A stretch of DNA of 32,207 bases from an uncultured Lachnospiraceae bacterium (GCA_934351835.1 CAKRJP010000023.1:1-32207), one strand, 5' to 3'. Positions 1 to 6,895 are shown, counted from the first letter of the stretch. A program made the numbers and translations. Notes: a model not told the origin generated them from the sequence alone.

Positions 1-76
1 CTTCCTCTGCAATCATTTCTGCTACTTTTTTTGTTGTTCCGCTTGCACTGAAAAATGCCACTAATTTTTTACTCAT
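1..76 (-). CDS. Flavodoxin family protein, N-terminal part only
   Basis: Only the first 25 codons are inside the window; the gene runs off the left edge. The reverse strand starts ATG at 76 and reads MSKKLVAFFSASGTTKKVAE, the typical first beta strand and phosphate-binding loop (S-x-S-G-T-T) of flavodoxins, which bind FMN and carry electrons in the cytoplasm. A ribosome binding site (GAAAGGGG) lies about 9 bases before the ATG. The LysR gene lies just upstream in the same direction, a common arrangement for a regulator and its target, but the two are separated by a perfect dyad that may end transcription. A flavodoxin-like NAD(P)H reductase is an alternative because only the N-terminus is visible. 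Confidence 0.7.
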   Translation of the reverse strand, partial: MSKKLVAFFSASGTTKKVAEMIAEE

Positions 77-112
77 AATAAAAGGCCCCTTTCTTTGCGA
101 ATTTCTCGCATA

Positions 113-156
113 AAAATAGATGTATAAGATTTGATTTTCTCTTATACATCTATTTT
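113..156. terminator. Perfect 17-bp inverted repeat between LysR gene and flavodoxin gene
   Basis: Left arm 113-129 (AAAATAGATGTATAAGA) pairs perfectly with right arm 140-156 across a 10-base loop. On the minus strand it follows the LysR stop codon and ends in TTTTTA, so it can act as an AT-rich terminator for that gene. Because it also lies about 37 bases before the flavodoxin start, it could instead be an operator. The sequence cannot decide between the two. Confidence 0.6.
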
Positions 157-202
157 ATACCTGATATTTTTATTATGTCTAATGCTTATATCGAATCTTC
201 TT

Positions 203-1081
203 CTATGCCTGAAAAGCATTTATTTCTTCTATCATTTTACTGACTGCCAGAGAATATGGGATGTTTCGCCTCCAGGCAATCACAGTGCTTGTCGTGATTT
301 CAGGAGAAATTCTTCGCTGTACAAGAAGATCCTCTCTCCAATACTTTGCAGCACCTTCGATCGATACCGGATATCCCAGTCCGTTTGCCGCCATAACTCC
401 GGCATTGGTTCCAAGATTGCTTGTAAAAGCAATCTGCAATTTCGAAAAGTCTTTTCCAAACCAATTGGCAAGTTCACTTTGAACATTCACTCTTTCGGGC
501 AGGATCAATGATTTTCCAATGAGATCTTCCTTTTTTATAAACTCTTTCTCTGCCAGCGGATCATCCGGCCGCATTCCAACACACCAGTGATCACAATTCG
601 TAATCCGGATATAATCCAACCCTTCGGTATCCACCGGCTCCATGAATAATGCAATATCTACAAGTCCTTTGTTCATCATCTCATACACTGCATCTGCTGT
701 TGCAGTATGCAATACAATCTGAACCAGTGGATATTTTTCTTTATATGTTTTACATATCTTCGCCAATGTCTCTACTGCTGCAAATTCACCGCATCCAATG
801 GTTATAGTTCCCTCTACAACCTCTTCTTTTCCTTTCAGTTCCTCAAGTGTCCTTTCCTCAAGATTAAGAATCTCCAGGGCACGCCTTTTTAACAGAATCC
901 CCTCATCAGTAAGCGAAATTTTCTTCCCGTTTCGAATAAATAATGTTATTCCAAGTTCCTCTTCAAATGCTGCCATTTGTCTGGATAGCGTTGGCTGGGT
1001 AATATGCAATTGTTCTGCTGCTTTTGTAAAGCTCTGTTCTTTTGCTACTGTCAGAAAATAGCGTAATAATCTTAATTCCAT
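203..1081 (-). CDS. LysR-family transcriptional regulator
   Basis: This 292-residue protein has the usual LysR length and layout. The N-terminal winged helix-turn-helix is at about residues 2-60, with the family pattern SFTKAAEQLHITQPTLSRQ at 17-35, and the effector-binding domain of two alpha/beta lobes spans about 90-290. LysR proteins are tetrameric cytosolic DNA-binding regulators that often control neighbouring genes. The next gene downstream encodes a flavodoxin, so a role in redox or electron-carrier control is plausible, but the effector cannot be read from the sequence. Its upstream region (1082-1140) has two copies of TGTATCATTT 14 bases apart, possible binding half-sites. Only a weak promoter is visible. 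Confidence 0.9.
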   Translation of the reverse strand: MELRLLRYFLTVAKEQSFTKAAEQLHITQPTLSRQMAAFEEELGITLFIRNGKKISLTDEGILLKRRALEILNLEERTLEELKGKEEVVEGTITIGCGEFAAVETLAKICKTYKEKYPLVQIVLHTATADAVYEMMNKGLVDIALFMEPVDTEGLDYIRITNCDHWCVGMRPDDPLAEKEFIKKEDLIGKSLILPERVNVQSELANWFGKDFSKLQIAFTSNLGTNAGVMAANGLGYPVSIEGAAKYWREDLLVQRRISPEITTSTVIAWRRNIPYSLAVSKMIEEINAFQA

Positions 1082-1097
1082 ATTATCTACCTCTATC

Positions 1098-1125
1098 GTT
1101 GCTGTATCATTTCGAGTGTATCATT
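1098..1125. promoter_or_regulatory. Short direct repeat upstream of the LysR gene
   Basis: The ten-base word TGTATCATTT occurs twice, 14 bases apart, between the LysR start codon and a TTGACT element read on the minus strand near 1134. This could be an autoregulatory binding region. No -10 box at proper spacing is clear, so the promoter itself is not assigned. Confidence 0.3.
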
Positions 1126-1210
1126 TTGTAATAAGTCAACATCTTTCCTTAAAACTCATACCTCACCACCGCGCAGTTCTTCACTCTCCACGACGCAAAA
1201 CAAAGTAATG

Positions 1211-1238
1211 AAAAGGACCTTGTCTCTCGACAAAGTCC
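1211..1238 (-). terminator. Terminator of the rpsF-ssb-rpsR operon
   Basis: On the minus strand, 20 bases after the rpsR stop, GGACTTTGTC (1238-1229) pairs with GACAAGGTCC (1224-1215), with one G-U pair and a GAGA tetraloop, followed by TTTTC. This is a standard intrinsic terminator, although the U-run is short. Confidence 0.85.
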
Positions 1239-1258
1239 TCTAAATTCTTAATTCAATA

Positions 1259-1525
1259 TTAGTCCTGTACGTATGGCATAAGAGCTACGTGACGTGCTCT
1301 CTTGATAGCTACTGTAAGGGCTCTCTGATGTTTTGCACAGTTTCCTGTGATTCTTCTTGGAAGGATTTTTCCTCTCTCAGAGATATATTTTCTTAATTTT
1401 GCTGTATCCTTGTAATCGATCTCGTTGTTCTCTTTACCACAGAATACACATACTTTTTTTCTTCTGCGTCCGCCGCCTCTTCTCTTGAAGCCGCCTTCTG
1501 GACGATTTCCTTTATCGTAAGCCAT
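1259..1525 (-). CDS. rpsR: 30S ribosomal protein S18
   Basis: The product has 88 residues from MAYDKGNRPEGGF. It contains a basic N-terminal stretch (KRRGGGRRRKK) and the S18 core with KLRKYISERGKILPRRITG and the C-terminal RARHVALMPY. S18 binds S6 and the central domain of 16S rRNA in the 30S platform. The start at 1525 is chosen because AAAGGAG lies 9 bases before it; a longer reading frame begins inside ssb but has no ribosome binding site. The N-terminal region has a Cys pair (CVFC), as in zinc-binding S18 proteins; the second half of a four-Cys site is incomplete, with only C at about residue 64. It is the last gene of the conserved rpsF-ssb-rpsR operon. Confidence 0.97.
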   Translation of the reverse strand: MAYDKGNRPEGGFKRRGGGRRRKKVCVFCGKENNEIDYKDTAKLRKYISERGKILPRRITGNCAKHQRALTVAIKRARHVALMPYVQD

Positions 1526-1550
1526 TGCGTTAACTCTCCTTTCGAATTGT

Positions 1551-2000
1551 CTAGTTAAACGGTAATTCCTCATCGATTCCATCTGGAATATTCATGAAGC
1601 CGTCTCCCGCGTCAGATACTGGCGCCGGTGCCGGTGATGGAGCTGATGCACGGAAACTTGCAGCATTTGCATCGCTAGCTGATTTGCTCTCGGCAAACTC
1701 CTGCTCTTCTACAACAACTTCTGTTGTGTAAACCTTCACACCATCACGATTCGTGTAACTTCCTGTCTGAATACGTCCACAAATCGTAACGCGGATTCCC
1801 TGATGATAATACTTCTCTGCATGCTCAGCCTGTTTGCCGAATGCTACGCAGTTAATAAAGTCAGCAGTTGCTTCTCCGTCTCTTCTGAATCTACGGTCAA
1901 CAGCCAATGTGTATCTTGCGATTGCCAACGGATTCTCACCCTGTGAATATCTCACTTCCGGATCTCTTGTTAAGCGTCCCATCAAAATTACTTTATTCAT
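1551..2000 (-). CDS. ssb: Single-stranded DNA-binding protein
   Basis: The 149-residue protein begins MNKVILMGRLTRDPEVRYSQ, the classic SSB OB-fold start. The OB fold covers about residues 1-105, a flexible Ser/Ala/Pro linker follows (about 108-135), and the acidic tip is DEELPFN, the variant of the partner-binding DDDIPF tail. Unusually, the tail ends in an extra Asn after PF. SSB coats single-stranded DNA at forks and during repair and recruits partners through the tail. It sits between rpsF and rpsR, with 24-25 bases on either side, the conserved Firmicutes order. Confidence 0.97.
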   Translation of the reverse strand: MNKVILMGRLTRDPEVRYSQGENPLAIARYTLAVDRRFRRDGEATADFINCVAFGKQAEHAEKYYHQGIRVTICGRIQTGSYTNRDGVKVYTTEVVVEEQEFAESKSASDANAASFRASAPSPAPAPVSDAGDGFMNIPDGIDEELPFN

Positions 2001-2024
2001 ATAATTACCTCTACTTCCTGCTGC

Positions 2025-2312
2025 TTATGCTTCCTGTTTTACGCATAAATATCTAACAACATTATCCATGATGCGGATTCTCTGCTCGATCTCGCCTGGA
2101 ACGTTAGCTTCAGCATCGAAGTGGATGAAATAGTAGTATGCTTCTTTCATCTTCTGAATCTCGTAAGCTAATTTCTTCTTACCCCATTCATCAACGTCTG
2201 AGATCTGTCCACCGAAACGCTCTACTAATGCTTTCACCTTTTCGATTACTTCAGCTCTCTCGTCGTCTTCGATTTTTGCACTAACAACAACAGCTAATTC
2301 ATACTTATTCAT
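2025..2312 (-). CDS. rpsF: 30S ribosomal protein S6
   Basis: The product has 95 residues from MNKYELAVVVSAKIEDDERA and shows the S6 ferredoxin-like fold pattern, with DEWGKKKLAYEIQKMKEAYYYF in the middle and RIMDNVVRYLCVK at the end. S6 pairs with S18 on the 30S platform. The start at 2312 is preferred because GGAGG ends 11 bases before it; a GTG four codons earlier overlaps that ribosome binding site. It is the first gene of rpsF-ssb-rpsR, with a good promoter and an approximately 97-base leader upstream. Confidence 0.96.
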   Translation of the reverse strand: MNKYELAVVVSAKIEDDERAEVIEKVKALVERFGGQISDVDEWGKKKLAYEIQKMKEAYYYFIHFDAEANVPGEIEQRIRIMDNVVRYLCVKQEA

Positions 2313-2409
2313 GTCGTCTTGCACCTCCTTCTGGTCTATTGGCCCCCGCTCAACTTATGTGGGAGCAAGGATTTTACTGTATTTTTCACAGTAAATCAAT
2401 GTATCACGG
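2313..2409 (-). promoter_or_regulatory. rpsF 5' leader, candidate S6:S18 autoregulatory RNA
   Basis: The untranslated leader read on the minus strand folds into a perfect 8-bp hairpin (TTTACTGT 2395-2388 with ACAGTAAA 2380-2373, 7-base loop). A second helix is possible between GCTCCC (2366-2361) and GGGGGC (2347-2342). rpsF leaders that bind the S6:S18 complex are known from many bacteria. I cannot place the conserved CCG bulge here with certainty, so the functional call is inference. Confidence 0.4.
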
Positions 2410-2415
2410 TTTATA

Positions 2416-2444
2416 ATGATAACATAACCGTGGACATGTTTCAA
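2416..2444 (-). promoter_or_regulatory. Promoter of rpsF operon with flanking dyad
   Basis: TTGAAA (2444-2439), a 17-base spacer and TATCAT (2421-2416) form a good vegetative promoter. The -35 box overlaps the stop codon of the DUF951 gene. A perfect 7-bp dyad, CACGGTT / AACCGTG (2405-2411 and 2426-2432), straddles the -10 box and could be a protein-binding site. Confidence 0.7.
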
Positions 2445-2635
2445 GCTTTTTTCTTCAAATCTCTGGTATTTTTTTCAACCAATTTACGGGCGATCATAAT
2501 CTGATGACCACAGCCTGCACATTTCAATCGAAAATCTGCTCCTACACGCAGAATCTCCCACTCTTTACTGCCGCATGGATGAGGCTTTTTCATTGTCACA
2601 ACATCCCCGACTTCATATACATAATCATTCTTCAT
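2441..2635 (-). CDS. DUF951 family protein
   Basis: This is a 64-residue protein with the family pattern VGDVVTMKKPHPCGSKEWEI and LKCAGCGHQIMI. The Cys-x2-Cys plus the HPCG cysteine suggest a small metal- or RNA-binding fold. DUF951 genes (yyzM in Bacillus subtilis) are typically found next to ychF or rpsF in Firmicutes, as here. Its biochemical role is unknown; a link to translation is suggested by context. The start codon lies 2 bases after the sortase stop, so the two are probably translated from one message. Confidence 0.85.
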   Translation of the reverse strand: MKNDYVYEVGDVVTMKKPHPCGSKEWEILRVGADFRLKCAGCGHQIMIARKLVEKNTRDLKKKA

Positions 2636-2637
2636 TA

Positions 2638-3450
2638 TTATTTTACACTCTCCTCTGATTCTTTCACTCCGACCACAACAAAACGATGGGTATCATTGGC
2701 ACTGGTACAAGTCGATAATGTCACCGTTGTATCTCCTGTATCCACCTTAACTGCTGTATCGTACAGAGAAATTCCTGTTACTGTATTCAGATACTTGAGA
2801 TATGCATCGTCCGACTCAAACTGTGTCTGATAAATCTCAGATGCATCCTCTACTTCGCCTGCTGCAAATATATGATATGTCAATTTCTGTCCATCTGGTG
2901 TATAAATATAAAAATACGGATTGCTCTTCCAGAATTCCTGACTGTCATAGTCCTGCAGATGCCGGAACATGGAACCATCCTTCATACGATGACCATAGAT
3001 AATGGAATTCTTATCCGAAAAATCTGCCTTATTATCTACATTTAAGAAAATCGCACCTAATGTATTCTCATTTGCAGAAAATGTTCTGTGCAAATATTCA
3101 TCATTATCTTTTCCCTGCACAATTGGATAATTAATTTCTTCAGGTTTCGGTGAAAATCTAATCCATCCGATAGTGTCTTCGTTGATCGATTTTAACTCAT
3201 CGAAATTAACAGAAAATCCATCTCCACTGTCTGTCTCCTGATCTTCCGCTTTCTGGTCGATTGCAACCTCTCTGACTTTATCGTACTCACTTCTTCCGTC
3301 ATAATAGCCTTTTAATATCGTATATAACTGAAATCCGGAGTAACAAAATACCGCCAGTGCAACCACCAGAACGATTGTTGATATCACACGTCCGGCGCCA
3401 CTTTGTTTCTTTCTTCTGCCTCTGTGATGTCTTTTTTTCTTTCCTGCCAT
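2638..3450 (-). CDS. srtB: Class B sortase
   Basis: The 270-residue membrane-anchored transpeptidase attaches surface proteins to the cell wall or builds pili. It has a very basic N-terminus (KKKRHHRGRRKK), one signal-anchor helix at about 22-46, a linker, and the catalytic domain from about 85. Catalytic residues visible are His154 in YGHRM, Cys248 in TLSTCT and Arg256 in HRFVVVG. The class B call rests on overall length, the long helical insert between the His and Cys regions (DSQEFWKSNPYFYIYT), and the STC context. AAGGAG lies 7 bases before the ATG. No sortase substrate with an LPxTG-like tail is seen in this window. Its link with the ribosomal operon is probably only positional. Confidence 0.92.
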   Translation of the reverse strand: MAGKKKRHHRGRRKKQSGAGRVISTIVLVVALAVFCYSGFQLYTILKGYYDGRSEYDKVREVAIDQKAEDQETDSGDGFSVNFDELKSINEDTIGWIRFSPKPEEINYPIVQGKDNDEYLHRTFSANENTLGAIFLNVDNKADFSDKNSIIYGHRMKDGSMFRHLQDYDSQEFWKSNPYFYIYTPDGQKLTYHIFAAGEVEDASEIYQTQFESDDAYLKYLNTVTGISLYDTAVKVDTGDTTVTLSTCTSANDTHRFVVVGVKESEESVK

Positions 3451-3493
3451 AATCTTCTCCTTTTTCTATCTTAATACGACATAGATTACGTTT

Positions 3494-3502
3494 AGTATAG
3501 CA
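3494..3502 (-). promoter_or_regulatory. Extended -10 promoter of sortase gene
   Basis: The minus strand reads TGCTATACT (TATACT at 3499-3494 with TG one base upstream), about 45 bases before the sortase start. No convincing -35 box is present, which is normal for extended -10 promoters. Confidence 0.55.
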
Positions 3503-3554
3503 TGGTTTGTCTGGATTTGCTGATAAATCTTTATAATTTTTTATACACTGTTTA

Positions 3555-3582
3555 TTGACTTTACACCCATGGACGTTATGAT
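3555..3582 (+). promoter_or_regulatory. Promoter of the J-domain operon
   Basis: TTGACT (3555-3560), a 16-base spacer and TATGAT (3577-3582) lie about 48 bases before the first start codon. A strong ribosome binding site (GGAAGGGG) follows. Confidence 0.7.
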
Positions 3583-3630
3583 TAATAGTATTAAAAATGT
3601 ATTTACTATACGGAAGGGGCTCTTAATTTT

Positions 3631-4026
3631 ATGAAGGAAAAATTAGCACGTTTTATGGCTGGAAGATACGGTGTTGACTACCTCGGAAGGTTCACGATCA
3701 TCGCCGGACTAATCGCACTTTTACTGGCAGGCTGGACCAGATCATCACTCTTTAATCTACTGGCATGGATATTGATCATTTATTCTTATTACCGGATGTT
3801 TTCCCGTAACGTTTATAAACGTACCCAGGAGAATCAGTGGTATCTGAATAAGACCTACAAGATTCGCAGCTTTTTCGCACGCCAGAAGAATATGATGGCA
3901 CAGAGAAAAAATTACCACATTTACAAATGTCCGACTTGCAAGCAGAAGATTCGTATTCCCCGCGGCAAAGGTAAAATCGAGATCCGCTGTCCAAAATGCA
4001 GCACTACATTTATTAAAAAAAGCTAA
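3631..4026 (+). CDS. Small membrane protein with C-terminal zinc ribbon
   Basis: This is a 131-residue protein of unknown function. Two hydrophobic segments, at about 20-34 and 39-55, suggest a hairpin membrane anchor. A basic stretch follows. The C-terminus is a zinc ribbon with CPTC (about 106-109) and CPKC (about 121-124), the ligand pairs of a rubredoxin-like knuckle. It is the first gene of an operon with a DUF5685 protein and a J-domain protein; the zinc ribbon resembles cysteine modules used with DnaJ-type chaperones. A role in protein quality control at the membrane is inference from context. Confidence 0.75.
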   Translation: MKEKLARFMAGRYGVDYLGRFTIIAGLIALLLAGWTRSSLFNLLAWILIIYSYYRMFSRNVYKRTQENQWYLNKTYKIRSFFARQKNMMAQRKNYHIYKCPTCKQKIRIPRGKGKIEIRCPKCSTTFIKKS

Positions 4027-4038
4027 AGAGGTCTTCAT

Positions 4039-4926
4039 ATGTTTGGTTACATAGCAATTAACAAAGCAGAAATGAAATTCAAAGATTTCGATGTTTACCA
4101 CGCTTACTACTGTGGTCTCTGTCACTGTCTGAAGGAAAAATTCGGTCGCCGCGGCCAGATGACACTGTCCTACGATATGACATTTCTCGTTATTTTACTG
4201 ACCGGTCTGTACGAGCCGGAAGAAACGACAGATATTTCCCGCTGCGTTGCACATCCGTTTGAGAAACATTCCACCTGTTGGAATATTTTCAGCGAGTACG
4301 CTGCTGACATTAATATCATTCTTTCTTATTATAAATGTAAAGATGACTGGGAGGATGAGCACAAGAAAAAATCATATATGACTTGTAAGCTACTTCAATC
4401 TAAGGTAAACTTAATCCGTGAAAAATATCCGGAGAAAGTAGATCTGATTGCTTCAAAACTTGCGGAACTTTCCAGACTTGAAAAAGAAAATTCCCAGAAT
4501 ATTGACGTTATGGCGGGACTTTTCGGTGATATCATGGCAGAATGTTTTGTTTACAAACACGACGAGTGGGAAGGAAGTTTAAGACGTATCGGTTTCTTCC
4601 TTGGCAAATATATTTATCTTCTGGACGCCTACGAAGACATTGAAGATGACATCAAATCAGACTGTTATAATCCATTAAAAGAAGCTTATGATCATTCTTC
4701 TCCAGAGGAATTTGCCACAAACGGCCGAGCTCTTCTGACGATGATGATGGCAGAATGTTCCAGAGCATTTGAACAGCTCCCTATCCTTCTGCATGCCGAT
4801 ATTCTTCGCAATATTTTATATTCCGGTGTCTGGTGCAAATACACCTCCGTCACCGAGAATCGATTGAAAAATAATTCTAATACAACGAATCTTACAGGAG
4901 ACAATGAGAATGAACGATCCCTATAG
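4039..4926 (+). CDS. DUF5685 family protein
   Basis: The 295-residue protein begins MFGYIAINKAEMKFKDFDVY and has the Cys-rich N-terminal signature YYCGLCHCL at about residues 28-36 typical of DUF5685 proteins, plus further Cys residues (for example DISRC, TCWNIF). The rest is mostly helical, with an acidic YLLDAYEDIEDDIKSD segment near 195-210 that resembles helical prenyltransferase-like folds; this resemblance is only a pattern. No transmembrane segment is obvious. The function is unknown. The start lies 12 bases after the preceding stop, and its end overlaps the next gene by 17 bases, so the three genes are a translationally linked operon. Confidence 0.8.
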   Translation: MFGYIAINKAEMKFKDFDVYHAYYCGLCHCLKEKFGRRGQMTLSYDMTFLVILLTGLYEPEETTDISRCVAHPFEKHSTCWNIFSEYAADINIILSYYKCKDDWEDEHKKKSYMTCKLLQSKVNLIREKYPEKVDLIASKLAELSRLEKENSQNIDVMAGLFGDIMAECFVYKHDEWEGSLRRIGFFLGKYIYLLDAYEDIEDDIKSDCYNPLKEAYDHSSPEEFATNGRALLTMMMAECSRAFEQLPILLHADILRNILYSGVWCKYTSVTENRLKNNSNTTNLTGDNENERSL

Positions 4927-5662
4927 TATCCTGGGTGTTTCCAGATCGGCAACCGACGATGAGATTAAAAAGGCTTATCGTGCTTTAAGTCGTAAATATC
5001 ACCCGGATGCCAATATTAATAATCCGAATAAAGACGAAGCTGAAGCTAAGTTCAAAGAAATACAGCAGGCTTACCAGCAGATCATGCACGAACGTGAATA
5101 CGGAACCTCCGGAAGCACCGGCGGTTACAACCCTTATGGCAACACTTCTACCGGCGATGATTTTGATTTCGGCGGATTTGGAAGCTTTGGCGGGTTCGGC
5201 GGCTATGGTCCGTTCCGTGGATTTTATGGACAATACCGCCAGGCAAATTCCGGTCCGACATCCAATGAGTCGGATCTTCATATGAGAGCAGCTGCTAATT
5301 TTATCAATAATGGACGCTACCAGGAAGCGCTGAACGTCTTAAACAGCATCAGTGACCATTCCGCAGAATGGTATTATTACAGCGCGATCGCCAACTCCGG
5401 AATCGGCAATAACGTGATCGCTCTTCAGCATGCCAAAGAAGCACTTCGCATGGAACCGAACAATTACCAGTACCAAATGCTGGTACGTCGGTTCGAGAGC
5501 GGTGGTTCCTGGTACCAGGAACGTCAGAATCCTTACAGTACCACTTTCGGTGGCGGCAATGATTTCTGTATTAAACTCTGCATCGCCAATATGGTCTGTA
5601 ATCTGTGCTGTGGCGGAGGCTTCTGCTGCGGTGCTCCAGGCGGCGGTGGACGATACATTTAA
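4910..5662 (+). CDS. J-domain protein with TPR-like region and Cys/Gly-rich tail
   Basis: The 250-residue protein has an N-terminal J domain (about 1-65, MNDPYSILGVSRSATDDEIK, with the HPD tripeptide in RKYHPDAN that stimulates DnaK ATPase), a Gly/Phe-rich linker (about 70-115), and a TPR-like helical repeat pair (about 125-190, GRYQEALNVL and AEWYYYSAIANSG). The Cys/Gly-rich tail has about six Cys, including the CCGGGFCCG run. It lacks the DnaJ zinc-finger and client-binding domains, so it is a specialised co-chaperone. The start at 4910 is chosen because AGGAG lies 9 bases upstream; an ATG two codons earlier is too close. It overlaps the DUF5685 gene. It probably recruits DnaK to the partner proteins of this operon, which is inference. 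Confidence 0.85.
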   Translation: MNDPYSILGVSRSATDDEIKKAYRALSRKYHPDANINNPNKDEAEAKFKEIQQAYQQIMHEREYGTSGSTGGYNPYGNTSTGDDFDFGGFGSFGGFGGYGPFRGFYGQYRQANSGPTSNESDLHMRAAANFINNGRYQEALNVLNSISDHSAEWYYYSAIANSGIGNNVIALQHAKEALRMEPNNYQYQMLVRRFESGGSWYQERQNPYSTTFGGGNDFCIKLCIANMVCNLCCGGGFCCGAPGGGGRYI

Positions 5663-5674
5663 TCTACATAGACA

Positions 5675-5711
5675 GGACGAGGGTAATTCAAACCCTCGTC
5701 CTTTTCTTTTT
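5675..5711 (+). terminator. Terminator of the J-domain operon
   Basis: A perfect 10-bp stem (GGACGAGGGT with ACCCTCGTCC, 5675-5684 and 5692-5701) with a 7-base loop is followed by TTTTCTTTTT. Confidence 0.95.
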
Positions 5712-5830
5712 CCAAGTCGGATTAGGTAACTCTACCTCTATTCCTTACAGAATTATGAAATTGAATCTTCCGACTTCTTTTTTCTATTATGAAAAGATCA
5801 TATCTCTTTCTTATACTAATTTTATATTAC

Positions 5831-5883
5831 AACGAAACCCAACGGTTGCGCCGATATCAATCGGACAACTGTCGGGCTTCGTT
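5831..5883. terminator. Long imperfect hairpin after the MerR gene
   Basis: AACGAA at 5831-5836 pairs with TTCGTT at 5878-5883, continuing inward as an interrupted stem of about 22 pairs (CCC/GGG, CAAC/GTTG in offset register, CCGAT/ATCGG) to a 4-base loop at the centre. It lies 14 bases after the MerR stop codon. It may be the MerR terminator, but the minus-strand exit has no long U-run. A structured RNA is the alternative. Confidence 0.45.
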
Positions 5884-5897
5884 TAGTTTATTCACAT

Positions 5898-6755
5898 TTA
5901 TTTCAGTTTCTCACTTCTCCACCACATAAAGGCTCCACGGATCAACGTCAGGACCAGGATACATCCGATACAGAGCATTATCAGCATCGGTATTCCGGAA
6001 ATCCATGCTCTCGCTGCGATGGCAATAATCGCACAGCCAAGTCCACACAGCGTATAGGAATTAGTCAGTGCTCCCATTCCAGGTGCTGCCCAGTTCCGTC
6101 CGGAGGATGCCACCCACATAAGACCCAGATTCTTGTATCCTTCGATAATCCCCCAGATAATACCATATGCGATAAGGAAGATTCCAACCCCGATATCCAG
6201 TTTTATATGAAAAGCATCTGCATCACTTTCAATCACCGTCGGTAGATTAATTAGTGCATAATAGTTTGGATTTGTCATCACCCATAATCCCAGATAGACA
6301 ACGGACGCGAGGCCCACCAACATCAACACGCCTTTCATCAGAAAGATCGGATCGATATCTTCCCTCAAGATTTTCTTCAACCTGTCACTCCAGATTTCAC
6401 GGTTTCCGGTAAGAATATCTTCGTTCACATCTTCCATCCGTAACTTATCGTCAAGCATCTTCTCACAGATTTTCTTCTGCTCCAGGATACTCTTCTCATC
6501 CACTTCAATCTGATGTAAGCGATTTACCAGTACAGACTCCAGTGATGTCTCTCCATTGGTCAACTTCTTAATTTCTTCAACAGAAACCCCCAACAATCTG
6601 AGCGTCTTGATCCGCTCCAGTGTTTTTACATCCTCTTCCGTATAAGATCGGTAATTATTCTTCGTCCGCTGTGGAACAAATAATCCTTCCTTCTCATAAA
6701 AACGGATATTCGTACTTTTAATTCCTGTCAACTTTTCTATTTCTTTTATTTTCAT
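5898..6755 (-). CDS. Membrane-anchored MerR-family regulator
   Basis: The 285-residue protein starts MKIKEIEKLTGIKSTNIRFY. The MerR winged helix-turn-helix is at 1-70 (IRFYEKEGLFVPQRT and YRSYTEEDVKTLERI), a coiled-coil dimerisation helix runs about 80-125, and four hydrophobic segments follow at about 140-165, 190-215, 233-252 and 255-278. Typical MerR proteins are soluble and 110-150 residues long or have a ligand domain; a C-terminal multi-span membrane region is unusual and suggests sensing at or in the membrane. The start at 6755 is favoured by GGAGG eight bases upstream; an upstream in-frame codon would disturb this. The promoter just upstream has the distorted spacing used by MerR activators, so autoregulation is likely. 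The signal is unknown. Confidence 0.88.
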   Translation of the reverse strand: MKIKEIEKLTGIKSTNIRFYEKEGLFVPQRTKNNYRSYTEEDVKTLERIKTLRLLGVSVEEIKKLTNGETSLESVLVNRLHQIEVDEKSILEQKKICEKMLDDKLRMEDVNEDILTGNREIWSDRLKKILREDIDPIFLMKGVLMLVGLASVVYLGLWVMTNPNYYALINLPTVIESDADAFHIKLDIGVGIFLIAYGIIWGIIEGYKNLGLMWVASSGRNWAAPGMGALTNSYTLCGLGCAIIAIAARAWISGIPMLIMLCIGCILVLTLIRGAFMWWRSEKLK

Positions 6756-6807
6756 ACGTGACACCTCCTCATTTTTTAATGTCGCGACCATTTCTTTTTC
6801 TAGTGTT

Positions 6808-6838
6808 ACTATACACGTTCCACCTTGTGGAAGGTCAA
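6808..6838 (-). promoter_or_regulatory. MerR-type promoter with 19-bp spacer and central dyad
   Basis: TTGACC (6838-6833), an exactly 19-base spacer and TATAGT (6813-6808) drive the MerR gene. Inside the spacer is the dyad TTCCAC-CTT-GTGGAA (6818-6832). The overlong spacer with an operator in it is the hallmark of promoters activated by MerR proteins through DNA untwisting. Confidence 0.85.
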
Positions 6839-6847
6839 GAGTTTTTT

Positions 6848-6895
6848 AAAAAAAGAAGCTTGTATCTTTAAATCTGCTCTAAAGATACAAGCTTC
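6848..6895 (-). terminator. Terminator of the gene at 6936-7943
   Basis: A perfect 16-bp stem (6855-6870 with 6880-6895, half-site GAAGCTTGTATCTTTA) with a 9-base loop is followed on the minus strand by seven U residues (6854-6848). Confidence 0.93.

Noticed and set aside
131..511. A plus-strand frame at the left edge opposite the LysR gene
   Set aside because: It is a shadow of the LysR coding region and starts in the hairpin loop, without a ribosome binding site.
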